Shown in pieces: positions 1 to 12,800 of a DNA stretch of 64,000 nt. The DNA lies in NCBI GenBank assembly GCA_016490735.1, contig JAEMWC010000269.1, forward strand, positions 460,001 to 524,000. The letters are read 5' to 3'. This DNA comes from Pachyseris speciosa. Taxonomy: Eukaryota; Cnidaria; Anthozoa; Scleractinia; Pachyseridae. Position 1 is the stretch's first letter. The number at the start of each line of letters is the position of its first letter. The notes under the pieces were generated by a model. The model was not told where the DNA came from. It saw only the letters and a program-made list of their open reading frames with translations, and did not search any database. The translations under genes were made by a program, and so were the position numbers.

Positions 1-882
1 ACTCCAATTTAAAAAGTCTCTTCCATTTCAAGATGTGCAAAGGAAATAAAAAAAACCTGTTCTTAATTACATGTATGATCAGCCTCAAGGTTCAGGTGCC
101 TCAATAGACTAAAAACAAACAAACAAGAAACATGTAGCACATTTCTACAGGGCAATATTCATAAATTTTTGGCCTCTCAGCCTGAACTCACAGAGATGGA
201 AATAAGGGAAAACAGATTGGACGGTAATTTTTTCCGAGTGTAAATGATCATGACCCCCGCCCCACCAAGTACCGGTACATTGTTATATTGATTGTGATGA
301 AGAGCAAAAATTTAGGTCATTACTAAAGTTACTTTGTACATTAATTGTGTCATCTCAATCTGTCTGAGTGTCAGTCTCTACTTTTATTTGACCATAACAG
401 TGATTGAAAACGGCTTACAATGTAAAGAATTCACAAAAACCCACTCTCAACAACTTCGAGTCAGTCTCAATGTTACGTGAGTAACTTCAATCAGCCTCAG
501 CAGTGGCCTCTGATTCCTGCTGTTAGAGCTTCCAGAAGAGTCAATGTCACAAACATCTGCAAGGTTCAAGCCATGATCTGCATTTCACCTTTTAGAAGTA
601 ACATGTGTAACATGTACTTCTTTCTCTTCCGTTGATGTACCCTTCTCACGGATATCAAGCCATTTGAATTTGGATTTCCACTTCAAAAGAGTGCTGCGCC
701 TTGGGAGATTGCTCACCATGGTTCAAATCCTCGCAAAAGTTCCATCCCTCGTGCTTTAGTGCAACACCCTTTATGTCAATTTTGAAACCCCCTCTATTGA
801 ACACGGTAAATGAGTATCTACAGTACACACTACACAGCGGTTATAGTCACGTGCACTCTCGTTGTTCGAAGATGCCGCCACT
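1..882. other. NPEPL1 intron 3 (part), no gene recognised
   Basis: I see no exon of NPEPL1 or any other recognisable gene here. The next expected NPEPL1 exon, which would continue toward the M17 active site, was looked for on the minus strand and not found, so the intron appears to run past the left edge. The sequence is AT-rich single-copy-looking DNA with short A runs. Confidence 0.5.
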
Positions 883-1124
883 ATGGATAACTCCGATATT
901 ACAGTGGACTTTATCAATGACCAACGTCTTGATTTATTAGAAAAATGGAGGAAATGGAATGTCAGCTGCTAGAAACATTAGCAAATTTACCCACAGATGG
1001 CTCCCTGCTCCAAGAGCTCTCATCTGTCTTAGAATGTTATCTTTTATTGGAGACAGATATTGTGAGCATGCTGGCGAACCTGGATAAATTTGAAGAGGAA
1101 GTGAATTTGAGACAGACTGCATAA
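883..1124 (+). pseudogene. Small frameshifted open reading frame of unknown function, opposite strand to NPEPL1
   Basis: An ATG at 883 sits in a strong Kozak context (GCCGCCACT before ATGG). Its frame reads 29 codons and stops at 970-972. A second frame opens at 945 and runs 59 codons to TAA at 1122-1124; it is leucine- and glutamate-rich, opens with MEEMECQLLETL, and looks like an amphipathic helix or coiled coil. The frames overlap at a run of five A residues (941-945), and a single-base length difference there would join them into about 80 codons. It could be a broken intronless gene, a homopolymer sequencing error in a real short gene, or chance. I do not recognise the protein. It lies within NPEPL1 intron 3, antisense to that gene, with no canonical AATAAA just downstream. 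Confidence 0.3.
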
Positions 1125-1395
1125 TTATTTTCCATTTACAACACACATAAAAGCTTTGTCCAATAACGTTTTTATTTTACTCTAGTGAAATTTTATTATT
1201 TCATTTTTTTTTTTGCTCTGACAAATTTGATCGGTAATTACCGATCACCGGCTGTTATTTCCATCTCTAAACTCAGTATCAGGTGATTTAACCTAGAGAA
1301 TTACTGACTTGGACAAATTATTCTTCATGGTAATTAAATTACTTTTACACAGGGAAAGATCTTTTTGTGATTAAATTCCAAATCATTATCATCAC

Positions 1396-3665
1396 CTTAA
1401 CAAAAGCACTTGTGTGCATTTCCTGGCATGGCGCATCTACCAGACGTGCACTGAGACGAATGCTCTCTGCAACTATACACATACATTTGGCATCTTCACT
1501 GGAAATTGGTGTATTATTGTCTCCAACGATAACAAACTCAACAGTTACTGTTTTAGATGGTAATTTCCCCTTGGAAGACTTTCTTGAATACAGTGGAAAG
1601 GCCCTGGCAATGGCACAGGCAGATGCAAAAGCAGTACTTCTTTCACAGACAACCTGGAAAAGGAAGTTACTTGTATTTTCATTGTCATCAGTAGGTGGCA
1701 AGAGCTAAATAAATGTAATTCAAAAGGCCTAATAATTTCCTACATGCTGTTGTAATTGCTCTAGCATTTGTCATGGACAAATTACTCTTTTTAAAATTTA
1801 TTTACTTTTTTAATCAATTCATAAAGAATTATCAATGGCAAAGCTAATAAAAGGAAATACAGTACACTAAAAAGAAACTAACAAGGCAACTTAGTTCAGA
1901 TTCTCAAAGCAACCGAGCAATGGAGCCACTCAGTATGCCATCAGGCTCCAAACCTTCAATGAAACCCACTGTCCATGTAGATGGAGCGTTCTACACATAA
2001 TCACTATAATTGACAGTGAGCCTGACACCTCAGTTGCTGGGCATTTTTGGCACTGCTGAAATGTGAACAAAATAATGTCCCTGCTGATAACTTGACCACA
2101 CAGGGATGGTGCCTTGCATTTATTAACCTTATTACCAGTACTTCACCAAAAAAGTTGAGGTAAGAGCAGATACGAAAATTAAAGAAAACAACTTAATAAT
2201 ATTACTTACCACAATACAAGCATCACCACATGGTAGATTACTGCAAACAAGTTTGTTCAGAAAATGAGGGTGTGCCGGGGAGTTGTGCCGACTAGCTGTG
2301 ACTGGTAGGGCTCCGATAACAACTTGATTTAACCATACTGGACAAGCATCTGATCCAGCCATGGTGTGAAGGACAAGATTGAATGTCTGCAAAGTTTATA
2401 TAAAAAACCTCTAATTACTTAGAGAACCAGCAACACCTGGCCACTGCTATTAAGGAGTCTCTTGTATAACAATCTTGACTTATGAAAATATGAATGATCA
2501 TCACAGTTATGAATACTACTAAATAAGCAGTAGTAAAAATAAAGCCTGAAAATTTTTTTTCACTGTTGCTTAAGTAGTGTTCATAACTGCAATGATCACT
2601 CACATATTCATTCTTTAATCCGCAGTTCAAATATATGAAAATCATATATTCATTATCACAAATCTTCACTGTTTTACAGAAATTAGGAGACTTTTTACCC
2701 CTGGAGTCAAGATCAAATGCAAGTCATGCTTCTAAACTCTTCTAGCTTGTTTTGCTTTTCATTCTGTGTTGAATTTGTGTTTTGTCACTTCACTTCACTT
2801 TTATTGTGCTACCTCACAAGATATATTTTTCTGTAGACTGTCATTTTTACTTTTCTCTGTAACTGTCACTAATAGAAAGCTCAGCTTGATTCTAATAAAT
2901 ACATTAACTCAAGTACACAACACATTGTGTGTGTGGTTATCTGGGAAAGTGGCAAAGCCGTTACCCAATGATGCAATTCCCCCCAACCCCACACTTTATC
3001 TTGGTTCCTACCAATTTTGAATCCTAGTTCTCACCATCAATGCTGAGGAGTTTCCACCCCTCTCGCATGGGTTCCCACCCCCTTGTCCCCCCACCCCCTA
3101 ATTTAATTACCAGTAAGCGAAGAATCTTCCAAATTAGTGTTTGTTTCAGTTTGTATACTTAGACTATCATTTAAGTATCTAAATCAATGTATTACCAAGT
3201 ATAATCTTACGAAAAGGCAAGCTTAATAAATCACAGCAAACGTACAATAAGTTCAAGAAAAAAAAAAACATTTGATAAGCTTAATTAACCTGATCTGAAA
3301 TAAAAAGGATCGCTATTGGTGATTCAGGGTCGTGGCTTTAATGAAATGTATAATGTACCTGACAGGTTTTACAAATTTCATGATGACAGATAAGGTGAAG
3401 CTTCCTGCTTCACTACTGAGCTGACAAAAGTTGAAATGAATCGAAAACTAATGAAATCGAAGCTTTACAAGTTATGTAAAAGATAAAAACAATTCAGGTT
3501 AAGCTATTTTCCTACCGAAGCGTCGACTCTTGGGGACAGTTTTTCTGAAAAAGTATCATATGTGACAGACCGAAGGTGGCGAGGCTGTCCGATAATCAAG
3601 CATCCCTTCACTTGAGGATCAAACGAAGCTTTCTCAGCTGAGAAGACAAGGGAGGTCTCCGCCAT
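1396..3665 (-). CDS. NPEPL1: Probable aminopeptidase NPEPL1, N-terminal half (partial, runs off left edge)
   Basis: This is a putative zinc/manganese-dependent M17 leucyl aminopeptidase of the NPEPL1 subgroup, cytosolic by family. Three coding exons are visible, in order 3516-3665, 2210-2386 and 1396-1653 (50, 59 and 86 codons), all joined in phase 0 with GT-AG borders. The start is the ATG at 3665-3663 (MAETSLVFS). Exon 2 carries the family segment ASRHNSPAHPHFL. Exon 3 carries CERSTAFASACAIARAFPLY, TVTVEFVIVGDN and RLVDAPCQEMHTSAF, matching recalled vertebrate NPEPL1 (CNEMNT region) residue for residue at many places. These 195 residues are the N-terminal regulatory domain and the entry to the peptidase domain. 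The metal ligands and the NTDAEGR signature lie outside the window. It is transcribed divergently from MTBP across a 201-bp spacer. Intron 1 (2387-3515) and intron 2 (1654-2209) hold no recognisable gene. Confidence 0.92.
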
Positions 3666-3866
3666 TTTGAGAGAAGAAATGCCGGCCTCGACCCAGGCAA
3701 ACTCGGTTGAGTTGAACCGGCACGTCAGCTGAAGTCAGCGGATAACTCAGAAACTCGTTAGGTACTTGATATATGATAATTATCAAGTACCTACCGAAAG
3801 CCCGCCAAATTAGAGGGTTCTGCGCACTTGGAGTACGTTCGAATTTTAAAACAATTTTTGCTCTTG
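3666..3866. promoter_or_regulatory. Putative bidirectional promoter between NPEPL1 and MTBP
   Basis: Only 201 bp separate the NPEPL1 ATG (minus strand) from the MTBP ATG (plus strand), so both 5' UTRs and core promoters must fit here. No TATA box is obvious. The word CCCGCCAAA (3801-3809; TTTGGCGGG on the other strand) fits the E2F consensus. A perfect inverted repeat, TAGGTACTTGATA (3759-3771) and TATCAAGTACCTA (3781-3793), flanks a 9-nt spacer. The sequence is less AT-rich than the flanking introns. Promoter identity is inferred from position; no transcription start can be read from the sequence. Confidence 0.65.
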
Positions 3867-6800
3867 ATGGAAAGGTATTTTGTTTTTCTTGTGGTACACG
3901 ATGATTTCAGGAACGAAGGTAAGATCGATTTCACCAGTCTCTGTTTAGTCAAAACGTTTTGGTAAGCGTGATATAGTTCGTTTTATAGCTCAGAAGTTAC
4001 AATACGCTTATTAACTGTAAGAACTTAACTTAAATTACTTAATTAAGAATTATAACTTAAGTAAGCATAAAACAAAAGCTCAACTGGGAAACTTCTACAC
4101 GTTGGTTTTACGTGAACTTTGCAGCGTTTTGCTCTATTATCTTAATATCCTAAATATTTGAGTAACCATTTCACCAGAAATTATAATGTGCATATTTACA
4201 ATACTCGCAGAAGAACAGATTTGCACCTGCCCAAACCCAAACTTAGCCTTGCAAAACGAACCTTTAGATATTCGGGCTCAGCTCTTTTTAATCTCTTATG
4301 TATCAGTCAATTCCAAAAGCAACCTTTTCCCCACCCCCCTCCCCCCCGGGCAAACACCTGGGCATTTGACTTTTTTGAAATATTTTGAGCAAATGCCTCG
4401 CTGTGTTTCCAGTTTAGACGGTCAAATGCCCCACCATCGGGGCCTCAAAAAGAGAAAATCAAGTGTAAATCATAGCAAATCACGCGTTGCATGAAGCATT
4501 CTGGCACGCTCCCCGCTCATAATGAATTTTTTTTTTTCTAAAACCGCTTACCTTTGTGTGCCAAAACTCTTTTCCGATCTGTTTTGTTGGCACTCCAAAC
4601 TTTGAATAAAGGCATATCAACTGTATATTTAGTAAACAATGAAAAACCTACGCTGAATCTTGAAGTAAAGGGAGAGAAGCGGCTCCCGTGGTGAATGAAT
4701 GAATATTTGCACTCGAAAGACGCGCGAAACCCTTTAGCTGGCGACCGCCAACCAATGTTTAGCCGATAGTCAAATGCAGATCCTAACATATTGTGCCAAT
4801 TGGAAACTGGATTTAACCCTTTAAGTCCCGATAGTGCCATATGGCACAAGATGCAATTACATGCTCATTATTCAGTCAATTTACATGAAATTTGCACAAC
4901 TAAAAGATCTTGGAAAGATCTGCACATTGAAGGCATAATATCATGCCCCCCTCCTATATAACATTTGATTTACCACCCCTGCAACTTTTGGAACTTTTTC
5001 TCTTTGTACTTTTTAGACCAAGTTAATATCTGACAACAAGCAATGCACTGAGAGCTGCAAATTAAGCTATAGTTTAGGGGGATACCCAATGTGTACAAGA
5101 AACAGGAAAATTTTAAACGTTTTTATTTTTTCATTTTGGGCACTTGTCAATCCAATCTGTGGCCTCCTCCATTTCTTTTGGTGTGATTTGTAGCATACCC
5201 CAGAAAATACCTTTCAAATGGTACATCACATGTGGTCTCCTGGTTCAATTAGTTACCGATTTAGAAAAACTTGGCATTTCCCTCGGGGCTTAAAGGGTTA
5301 AGTGTGCCATGTTAAAGTCACTGGGTTTGATATGGTGTTATATGTTTTTATCTACAACCTGTAAGGACTGAGGTTTGAAAAAATGTTGACAATGGAGATT
5401 CCAGACAATATTTGCACCCCTACCTTAGTGCTGTAACTGTGCCTTGTGATATCTTTGGCGTTACTGTGACTATTTTCATCAGAGCCACTGCTTTTTACAC
5501 AGATTGCAGATGTTCCAAGGATGTGTTTCCCATCCTGCAAAATTTAGCTAAAAGTGTTCATAAGCTTTGTGTTCAGGATAAGATTGCTTGTGAAGATCTG
5601 GAGAACAGTCAGTATCTATCATTTGGTGAGTGGACTGTCTTAATACACTGCACTCTTTATGTGTGCCCATAATTACTCCATGCTACTTCAAGTTAATAAG
5701 GATGATGGTCAAAGTGTTGTATTCAAAGAGAAAAACAGCATATGTGTCCCGGATTAAGCATGCCGTCAGTGCAGAATGGTCAGACACTATGAATGCCTTC
5801 TTTGTTAGAACTGGCTAGCCAGACCACCCAGTTCTTAAAATTGATGATGCTGCAACAAATTAGAGTTGTGTTGCATGATTATAGTATCTATACTAAAAAC
5901 TGTACTTCTACAACAAAGAGAGTGGTGTTTTTAGTGATCAACACATTTGATATCAGTTAATGTGTCACATGAGGGAAACTGCACAGGTCAGAATAATCTC
6001 CGCAATTTAGGGAATGAGAAGAAAACATCTTGAGTCCCTGATTATTGTTTTCTAGGATAACACTAAAGGATTTAAATTGTACATTCAGTTGTTTAAAGCT
6101 CAAATTTTCTGTTAATTGTAGATCCTATTTTGGCACTGAAAGATGCCATTCCTACATGTTATTTTAGTATTGTGGAGGATGGGCTGTTTTCAGATCAACT
6201 TCAGGTATCTTGAGTTACAATCATTTATTTGCACAGAACTAGTTTTAATTTTTAAAATAATATTGCAGTAGTTCCATGCCAGCTATATTTTTTTTCATTT
6301 TTGAACATTTGATTGTGTCAGCATTCATCCCATTAACTCTTCAATTCCCAGGAACATCCAAAAATCATTGTAGAGAAGTCCCAGTTAATGTCATTTTCTA
6401 GGAAATTTTTTTTCAGCAATGTTCCTAGAAACTTAATATTATGTACAGCTTTGCATCACTCAAATTATTTTCTTGACAATATTTGTTTGCCATGCCATGC
6501 ACTTGTGTTGGCCAAATCATTGGTCAATGTTGCCATGTAACCTTGGGTGAAACTCCTGTCAGAAACTTTAAAACCTCCACTTTTACTATGTTTTTGTGGT
6601 TGACAAAACTTTAACAAAGAATAGGACTAGGTTTGCTCAAATTGTGTTTTCCAAGCCATATAAAATGTTGTTTTGTGAAGTTTAACATGTGGTGTATTTT
6701 CAAAGTTCTATTCACAATGGTGTGAAGGAAAACAGCTTGAAGAATTGTCAAGTTTGCTGAAAGAGAAACTCTGTCATAACCAGAACAAAAATGCTGATGA

Positions 6801-9800
6801 CATGAGGTACATACATGTATGACTTGTAGGCTACTGTATGTACAAATAAAGTGCTAAAGTATGATGTCACAAATATTATAATTTTTGAAATTATGGGATT
6901 TGTTGAGATTTTCAGAAAGAGCGAGATGAAAAATGCTAACTTGCCAAAAATCAGCATTTAAAGACAAATTGGCTCTGAGAAATTAGCACCGTTAGGCTCT
7001 GCTGACTACATGCAAATCCTTCTTAATTTGACTTGGTTCATAACGTTATGAACTAAGTAAAATTTAGAAGGATTTGTATAGAGTCAGCAGAGCATAACGG
7101 TGCTAAAATCCCGCTGTCAAACTGTAAGAGAATGCTGCTTTTTGGCAAGTAGGTCTTTTTTATCGTGTTCTTTCTGAATATCCAAACAAATCCCATAATT
7201 TCACAAATTTAGTTTTTATGACGTCATCACTTTAGTACTCTATACTGTCTGGTAGTATGTTTGCAGTCACTGTCAGTGATAATAATACCAGGTACAAGGA
7301 CAATGACGATGATGAGGAGCTATACATTTTGTTATATAGCTCTGCATGTACATGGACAGTGATATGGTGGTCATTGCACTGTAAGATAGAAAGAAGCTGT
7401 GAAATAATTAACAGCTTAATTAACTTTACTGTGATTTAATGTAATATTGTGGTCCCCCCCCCCCCCCCCCCTGCAATTAAATTACATGTACAATGTCTGT
7501 GCCTCCTCCAAATTTGAATCCAAAATACTACCACTCCTGGTACAATGCATGACTCTCTCTACTAATATTTATTTAACACATTAGCAGACTCCCCAAATGT
7601 CAATGAGGTCTTATATTGCTATTTCTAAATACAGTACATGTAACTGTTCCTATTGCAAAGACAAGCCTTTGAACTCAAAGATCAGTACTGGTACATTACT
7701 TAACTTGCATGAAAAGAAACATTTTCCATTTCAAGAGGTGGCTCAAAATCACACCACTAGAGAAAACTTATGCTTGTTACCTAAACAAACCAAAGGTGGG
7801 GGGGGTGCACTGGAAGTTAATCTTGTATTCTTATTGTAGGGGGTTGTTAACATCTACATAATTTGAAGTAAATTCATATATTTGAACTGATCACTCACAT
7901 AATTTTAATCACTCAATTTGAAGTCACAGCAATTTATTTGTAATTATTAATTTGTTGATGTTTTTCTTATTAAACAGTTCTGGCAAGGATGATGAAATTT
8001 CGGACAAGCTACACCAACTTGCAGATGATCTACCACATCATGGTACTCAGCAACCTTCTATTGAATAAAATATTAACTGTGAGAAATAAATGATTATTAG
8101 TAATTGCCTTCTTGATTTTATGGTTTGTGATTTTGCCCTCATACTTGGTTTATTGTTGCAGCCTGGAACTATTTAACAAGTCTATTACACATAGTTCTAT
8201 AATGTGACTGTTTCAAAAATGTGATCTTTAAAAAAATTATGCATGGGCCAGCATGTGTCCAAATTTATGTCCCTTGTTGATTGTTGTTGGTTCAGCTGTA
8301 AATTGCTGTTAAATAGATGTGAATTTATTGGTCATCATTTTCATTTATTATTTTATTTATTTATAAAAACAAATTTGTTTTGTTTTAGCTGGAGTTCCTG
8401 TTGATGTGTTTTGGTTTGTATGTGGGAAAAATAGCATTCCAATCAGGTATTAAATTAATTGAAGAGAAGTAAGCAATCTGTAGAGTTTATTTGAACACCA
8501 ATACTCAAAGGTTTCTATTATCCCAGCTCTAAATTATGTGTTAATGCATGTAATAAGTAGTACACACTCATTGGCTAGCCACATTACTGACGTCATCGGC
8601 ATATGTGGCTGAAGGTAGCTCAGTTGTTGGACCATCTCCTAGTAGTAGGCTTTGACACCCAACCCTCCCACCTGGGGGTGGGTCATTGTTCAGTTAGCTG
8701 TTTGTTCCTTGTTTATTATTGTCAATAAATTTGTTTAACCCCATCTTGGTGTGATACAGTGTATGTTTCATCATTCAGCCTTCTTTCTGCAGTAAATCTT
8801 ATTGTATGATTTTAACAGTTGGTGTGATACTTTCATTTTACTGACTAAATAAGATGTAGATGTAGATAATTCTCAGTCTTCAACATAAAAGACCCAGCAT
8901 TAATTATTAAAAGGTTTCCTTAGGACGCACATGTCTCTGTTTGGAGCTTTGAAGAGATTGCAGCAGTGGCATAATGCCAACATTACAGTTCTTTGTAGCA
9001 GTGAGTCTGACAGGTACGTTTTTGTTAGTATTTTTCTTCTCAGTTCTGGTAGGATTAAGAAAAAGGTACCAGTGCCAATACAAACTTCATAATCGACATA
9101 GTGTAAGACTTGAACACTGCAGCGATGGAAGGTTGGCCGATACCACAGTAATATTTTTGGCTGTGAACATTTTAGTGAGCAGCAACATATGGTGTAGAAA
9201 TACCTATCGCAAGAGTGATGCTAAAATTGGGCATGATTCTGGTTAGCTATTAATGGGTGTAAAAGAAGGGAAAATAAATAAATAAATAAACAAATAAACA
9301 TTCCTGAAAAAGAAAGAAAGTATTTTAGTTTGTTTTAATCATGCACACATAGAAAAATTAAAGTTGACGTCAGATGGTTTCTAGGTTTATGCAACTTGTG
9401 GTATGATTTGACTTTTATTGTAGAAGTTTATTTTCAACAACCTGGCAGAAGGGTCTGAGGATGTCCATGGTACTCAACAGAAATGATGCAACTTTAAAAC
9501 TAATCAATCCGGCAGTTGTTTGGCAAGGTTCTGTGGTGTTCATCGAGGTATCATGATCTTTGTGCTGATAAGGCTTTTAGTGTCAATTTTGAAGTAGCAG
9601 AACTGAGGGAATTGAGATTCTGTGACATATTTTGCACAGTGCAACTTAGATATGTTGCATCTCTCCTCTTATTTTCAGGATCACTCCATAATTAAACTAC
9701 CAGGTTTCAGTTTATGCTGTGAAAGAAGCAAGAAAAATAATATGCTTCACCTCAAAAGGTTTGTAGATACACAAAAGGTTATGCATACTTCCATGGTATG

Positions 9801-12800
9801 TTGGACGGTATAACTTTTGCTGTATCATGTTTTATTCTTCTTCTTTTTTTTTAAATAGAAAGCAAGATAATTCCCCTGAGGTCAGGAACTTTGATCTCTG
9901 CATTGGACCAGAGATCACTATCTTGTGTAAAGTTCAGAAGCACACAGTTCCTTTCCACATGTTTGTTCCAGTAAAACTGGCACTGTATCCTTGTTTGTCA
10001 GTGATTGTTTACTTGCAGGGATGATGGTGGTGTATGTAATTGTCTCTTTTTACAGTCTTTCCTGTAAAACCATGAACACCAGAAATATCTATAGAATGTT
10101 ATTGTGTTTCAAGTAAAAAGCCAATCACGTGTGAGAAAACTAAACCGCAAACAGTAACGGTAATTAGGTTGCAGTTTCATGTTGCTTCTGATTGGTCGTG
10201 AAACAATAAACATTCCAGAAATTTTCTCTGGTGTTCACGGTTTTACAGGAAAGACTGTAATAACAAATTTAGCTTGTTTGATTTTCCAAGTTGTTTTAGT
10301 CCAGTTCTCCAACTCTTGATTAGACGAAGCAAGTTATGAAAAGTACTGTATACATTAGAAACTATAAGAAATAATTAGGATAACTCGTATTTTTAATTCA
10401 GATACAACCAGCTCTGTGGCAACCTCCTATGCAGACCTTAAAGTGCACAAGAATCGAAATTAGCAGGAAAATAGCAGGAACTTATTTTAAAATGTGGCAA
10501 CAGTTGGGTCTTTCTCACTAAAATGCTGGACAAGAACCTGGTATCTGGTGAATAGTTGTGATGTCATTCATGTGTACTCAGTTGAGTGCATCACTGTTTT
10601 TGTGAGCTCCATGGAACAAAAATGTCGGAGAACTACCTTCACTATCAGGGCCAAAAGCTGCGCAAAACTTCCCAGGTTTACGTTTTTTTCACCTTCTGTG
10701 GCATTTTTCACGCCTGAACATACACACAAATGATGTCACAGAGGCCTTTTGGCTGTGCGCAAAATGTCTCAAATTTCAGGCCACAGCGGGAATTTTGGAA
10801 CCCCTACAAATAGCGAATTTTCTTCACAAATAGGAGGGAAACAACTGAAAATGAAATATGGAGAATATAAGCGTAACAACGTAAGAATAAATGGTAGTTA
10901 ATTTTAGATTCATGTGCGCTTTACTTGGCTCGTCATGCAGTCTGTCCTCTCCAACATTGGGATACCTGTGTATCCCACTCAAAAATTCAAAAAATCGCAG
11001 GGGAAGTAAAAGAACCCACAGACTGATTGCTTAGAGGAGGGAACGCAGCTCTCGGTGTTATGCTCTGTCCTACTTTATGTTAACAGGCTCAGTGGAGGCT
11101 GGGTGATTGGCTAACTTCCTGTCCCCAGTCTGTTACTAGCAGCAGAAAGGACTTCAGAAATGATAGGCATTGAAAATTATTCCTTAACTGATATTGTCTG
11201 TGATTCTCAGTTCCCTGGTCTGTTCATCTATAAAACGTTCATTAAGACTTGTTGAATGGCTTTCATTGGAAGAAAATAAGGTCAGTATTGAGTACCGGGT
11301 ATGTGCTGTGTTGTACAATGCTGTTCTTGATCATTATGAAACTATGTCATCCTTTAAAACATGGTTCTTATGCATTGCAAATTGACTTGAAACCCAAAAG
11401 GTTTTATGCACTGAAATGCCGATATTTGGAGAAAAAAGTGTCTTGTTATTTCTTAATAGTGAAGACCTGTTTCCCTATCTGACTTACGTTGTATTTAGAT
11501 AATTATACATGTAAGTTGTCTTGTCAGAATATTGCTTTGATTGGAAGCATGAAACTCATTCCACCGACTGAAAACTGCTTGAAGAAAAAGAATACAGAAG
11601 CATGGTTCAACTTTGTCACTGGTCAAAGTTTTTCAGGTATGGTGTGTTTACATGAGTTTTGATGTACATGTAGCTATTGTGGTTGTCTTGTTAGTCAGTA
11701 AAGATCTGCATCAAAAGTTAATGCCTACTAATTAGCTGAGCGGGACTCTGTTTCGAACGTTAATGCAGCACTTGATTTGTATTGGGGTTTACAGAGGTGT
11801 TCATATGACTCAAATACTACCCGTAGATTGGTCAAGACTCTTATGAATTATTAGTAGAAATAGTATACCTTTTATTGTCATTTAACTGTTGGGAGGAGGG
11901 GAGCCTTGTACTAGTTTTTTCTGAGTTTGCCCAGTTTTGAACTCTTGCATGTGCTCGATCCAACTTAGCTTTCCCCTCCCCTCCACTCCCCCCCCTCCCC
12001 TCTCCTCCCCTCCCCTCCCCTCCACTCCCCTCACTTCCCCTCCACTCCACTCCCCTCCACTCCCCTCCCCTCCCCTCCACTCCCCTCCACTCCCTCCCCT
12101 CCCCTCCACTCCCCTCCACTCCCCTCCCCTCCCCTCCCCTCCCCTCCACTCCCCTCCCCTTCCCTCCCCTCCCTCCCACATTTCATTTTCAATTTTCCTC
12201 CACCCCCATACCAGCTGTTAGTTTGTTACTTACTAGAGTTAAATGAATTTTACAAGTATTTTTATTTTTTTATGTATTTGTTGATCTATTTATATATTAT
12301 TATTTATTTGACTTTTATTACACTATTAATTTTAGTGTAAGCCCTTGTAGCCTGTACATCAGCCTTTGATTCTATTTACTCATAGGAAGGTTTGGCAACA
12401 ACCACAAGAACAGTCTAAGTGTTGCAGACTTAAAAAATCCAGTTGAGTGTCAACTGTCAATGGTTGGTTTCAGCAGTATAGCCCTGCTTTAAAATATCAT
12501 ATTATTCATTTTGGATTTCAGGAGGAAGCCCTGATACTAAAATTGAAGATAATGACACTAACTACCACAGACGGATTTGTCTGATGTGTGCTGGAACTGA
12601 GGGACAACTGAGTTTGCTTGTTTTGAGGGCACCTGAACATTTGAACGGCAGATTACAACATGACTTAACTGTGGTACATTCTTCACTTCTTATTTCAAAG
12701 GATCAAGAAGGTAAAAAGACAAACAACAAGACTTCTTTGTAGCACAATACAGCTTATTTATGTTAAATCATCTCCCTGCTTGGCTTTTGCACACCTTGCA

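Noticed and set aside
1367..1708. 113-codon plus-strand frame
   Set aside because: It is the antisense shadow of NPEPL1 exon 3, whose minus-strand translation matches the family.
10402..10437. Possible extra MTBP exon after ATTCAG (GATACAACCAGC...)
   Set aside because: It runs straight into a TTAA-MITE without a plausible donor; joining exon 10 (ending 9984) to exon 11 (starting 11211) keeps the phase.
11841..12221. Gly/Glu/Arg-rich and Pro/Ser-rich open frames of 90-110 codons on both strands
   Set aside because: They are translations of the CCCCT minisatellite; no gene signals surround them and MTBP exons lie on either side.
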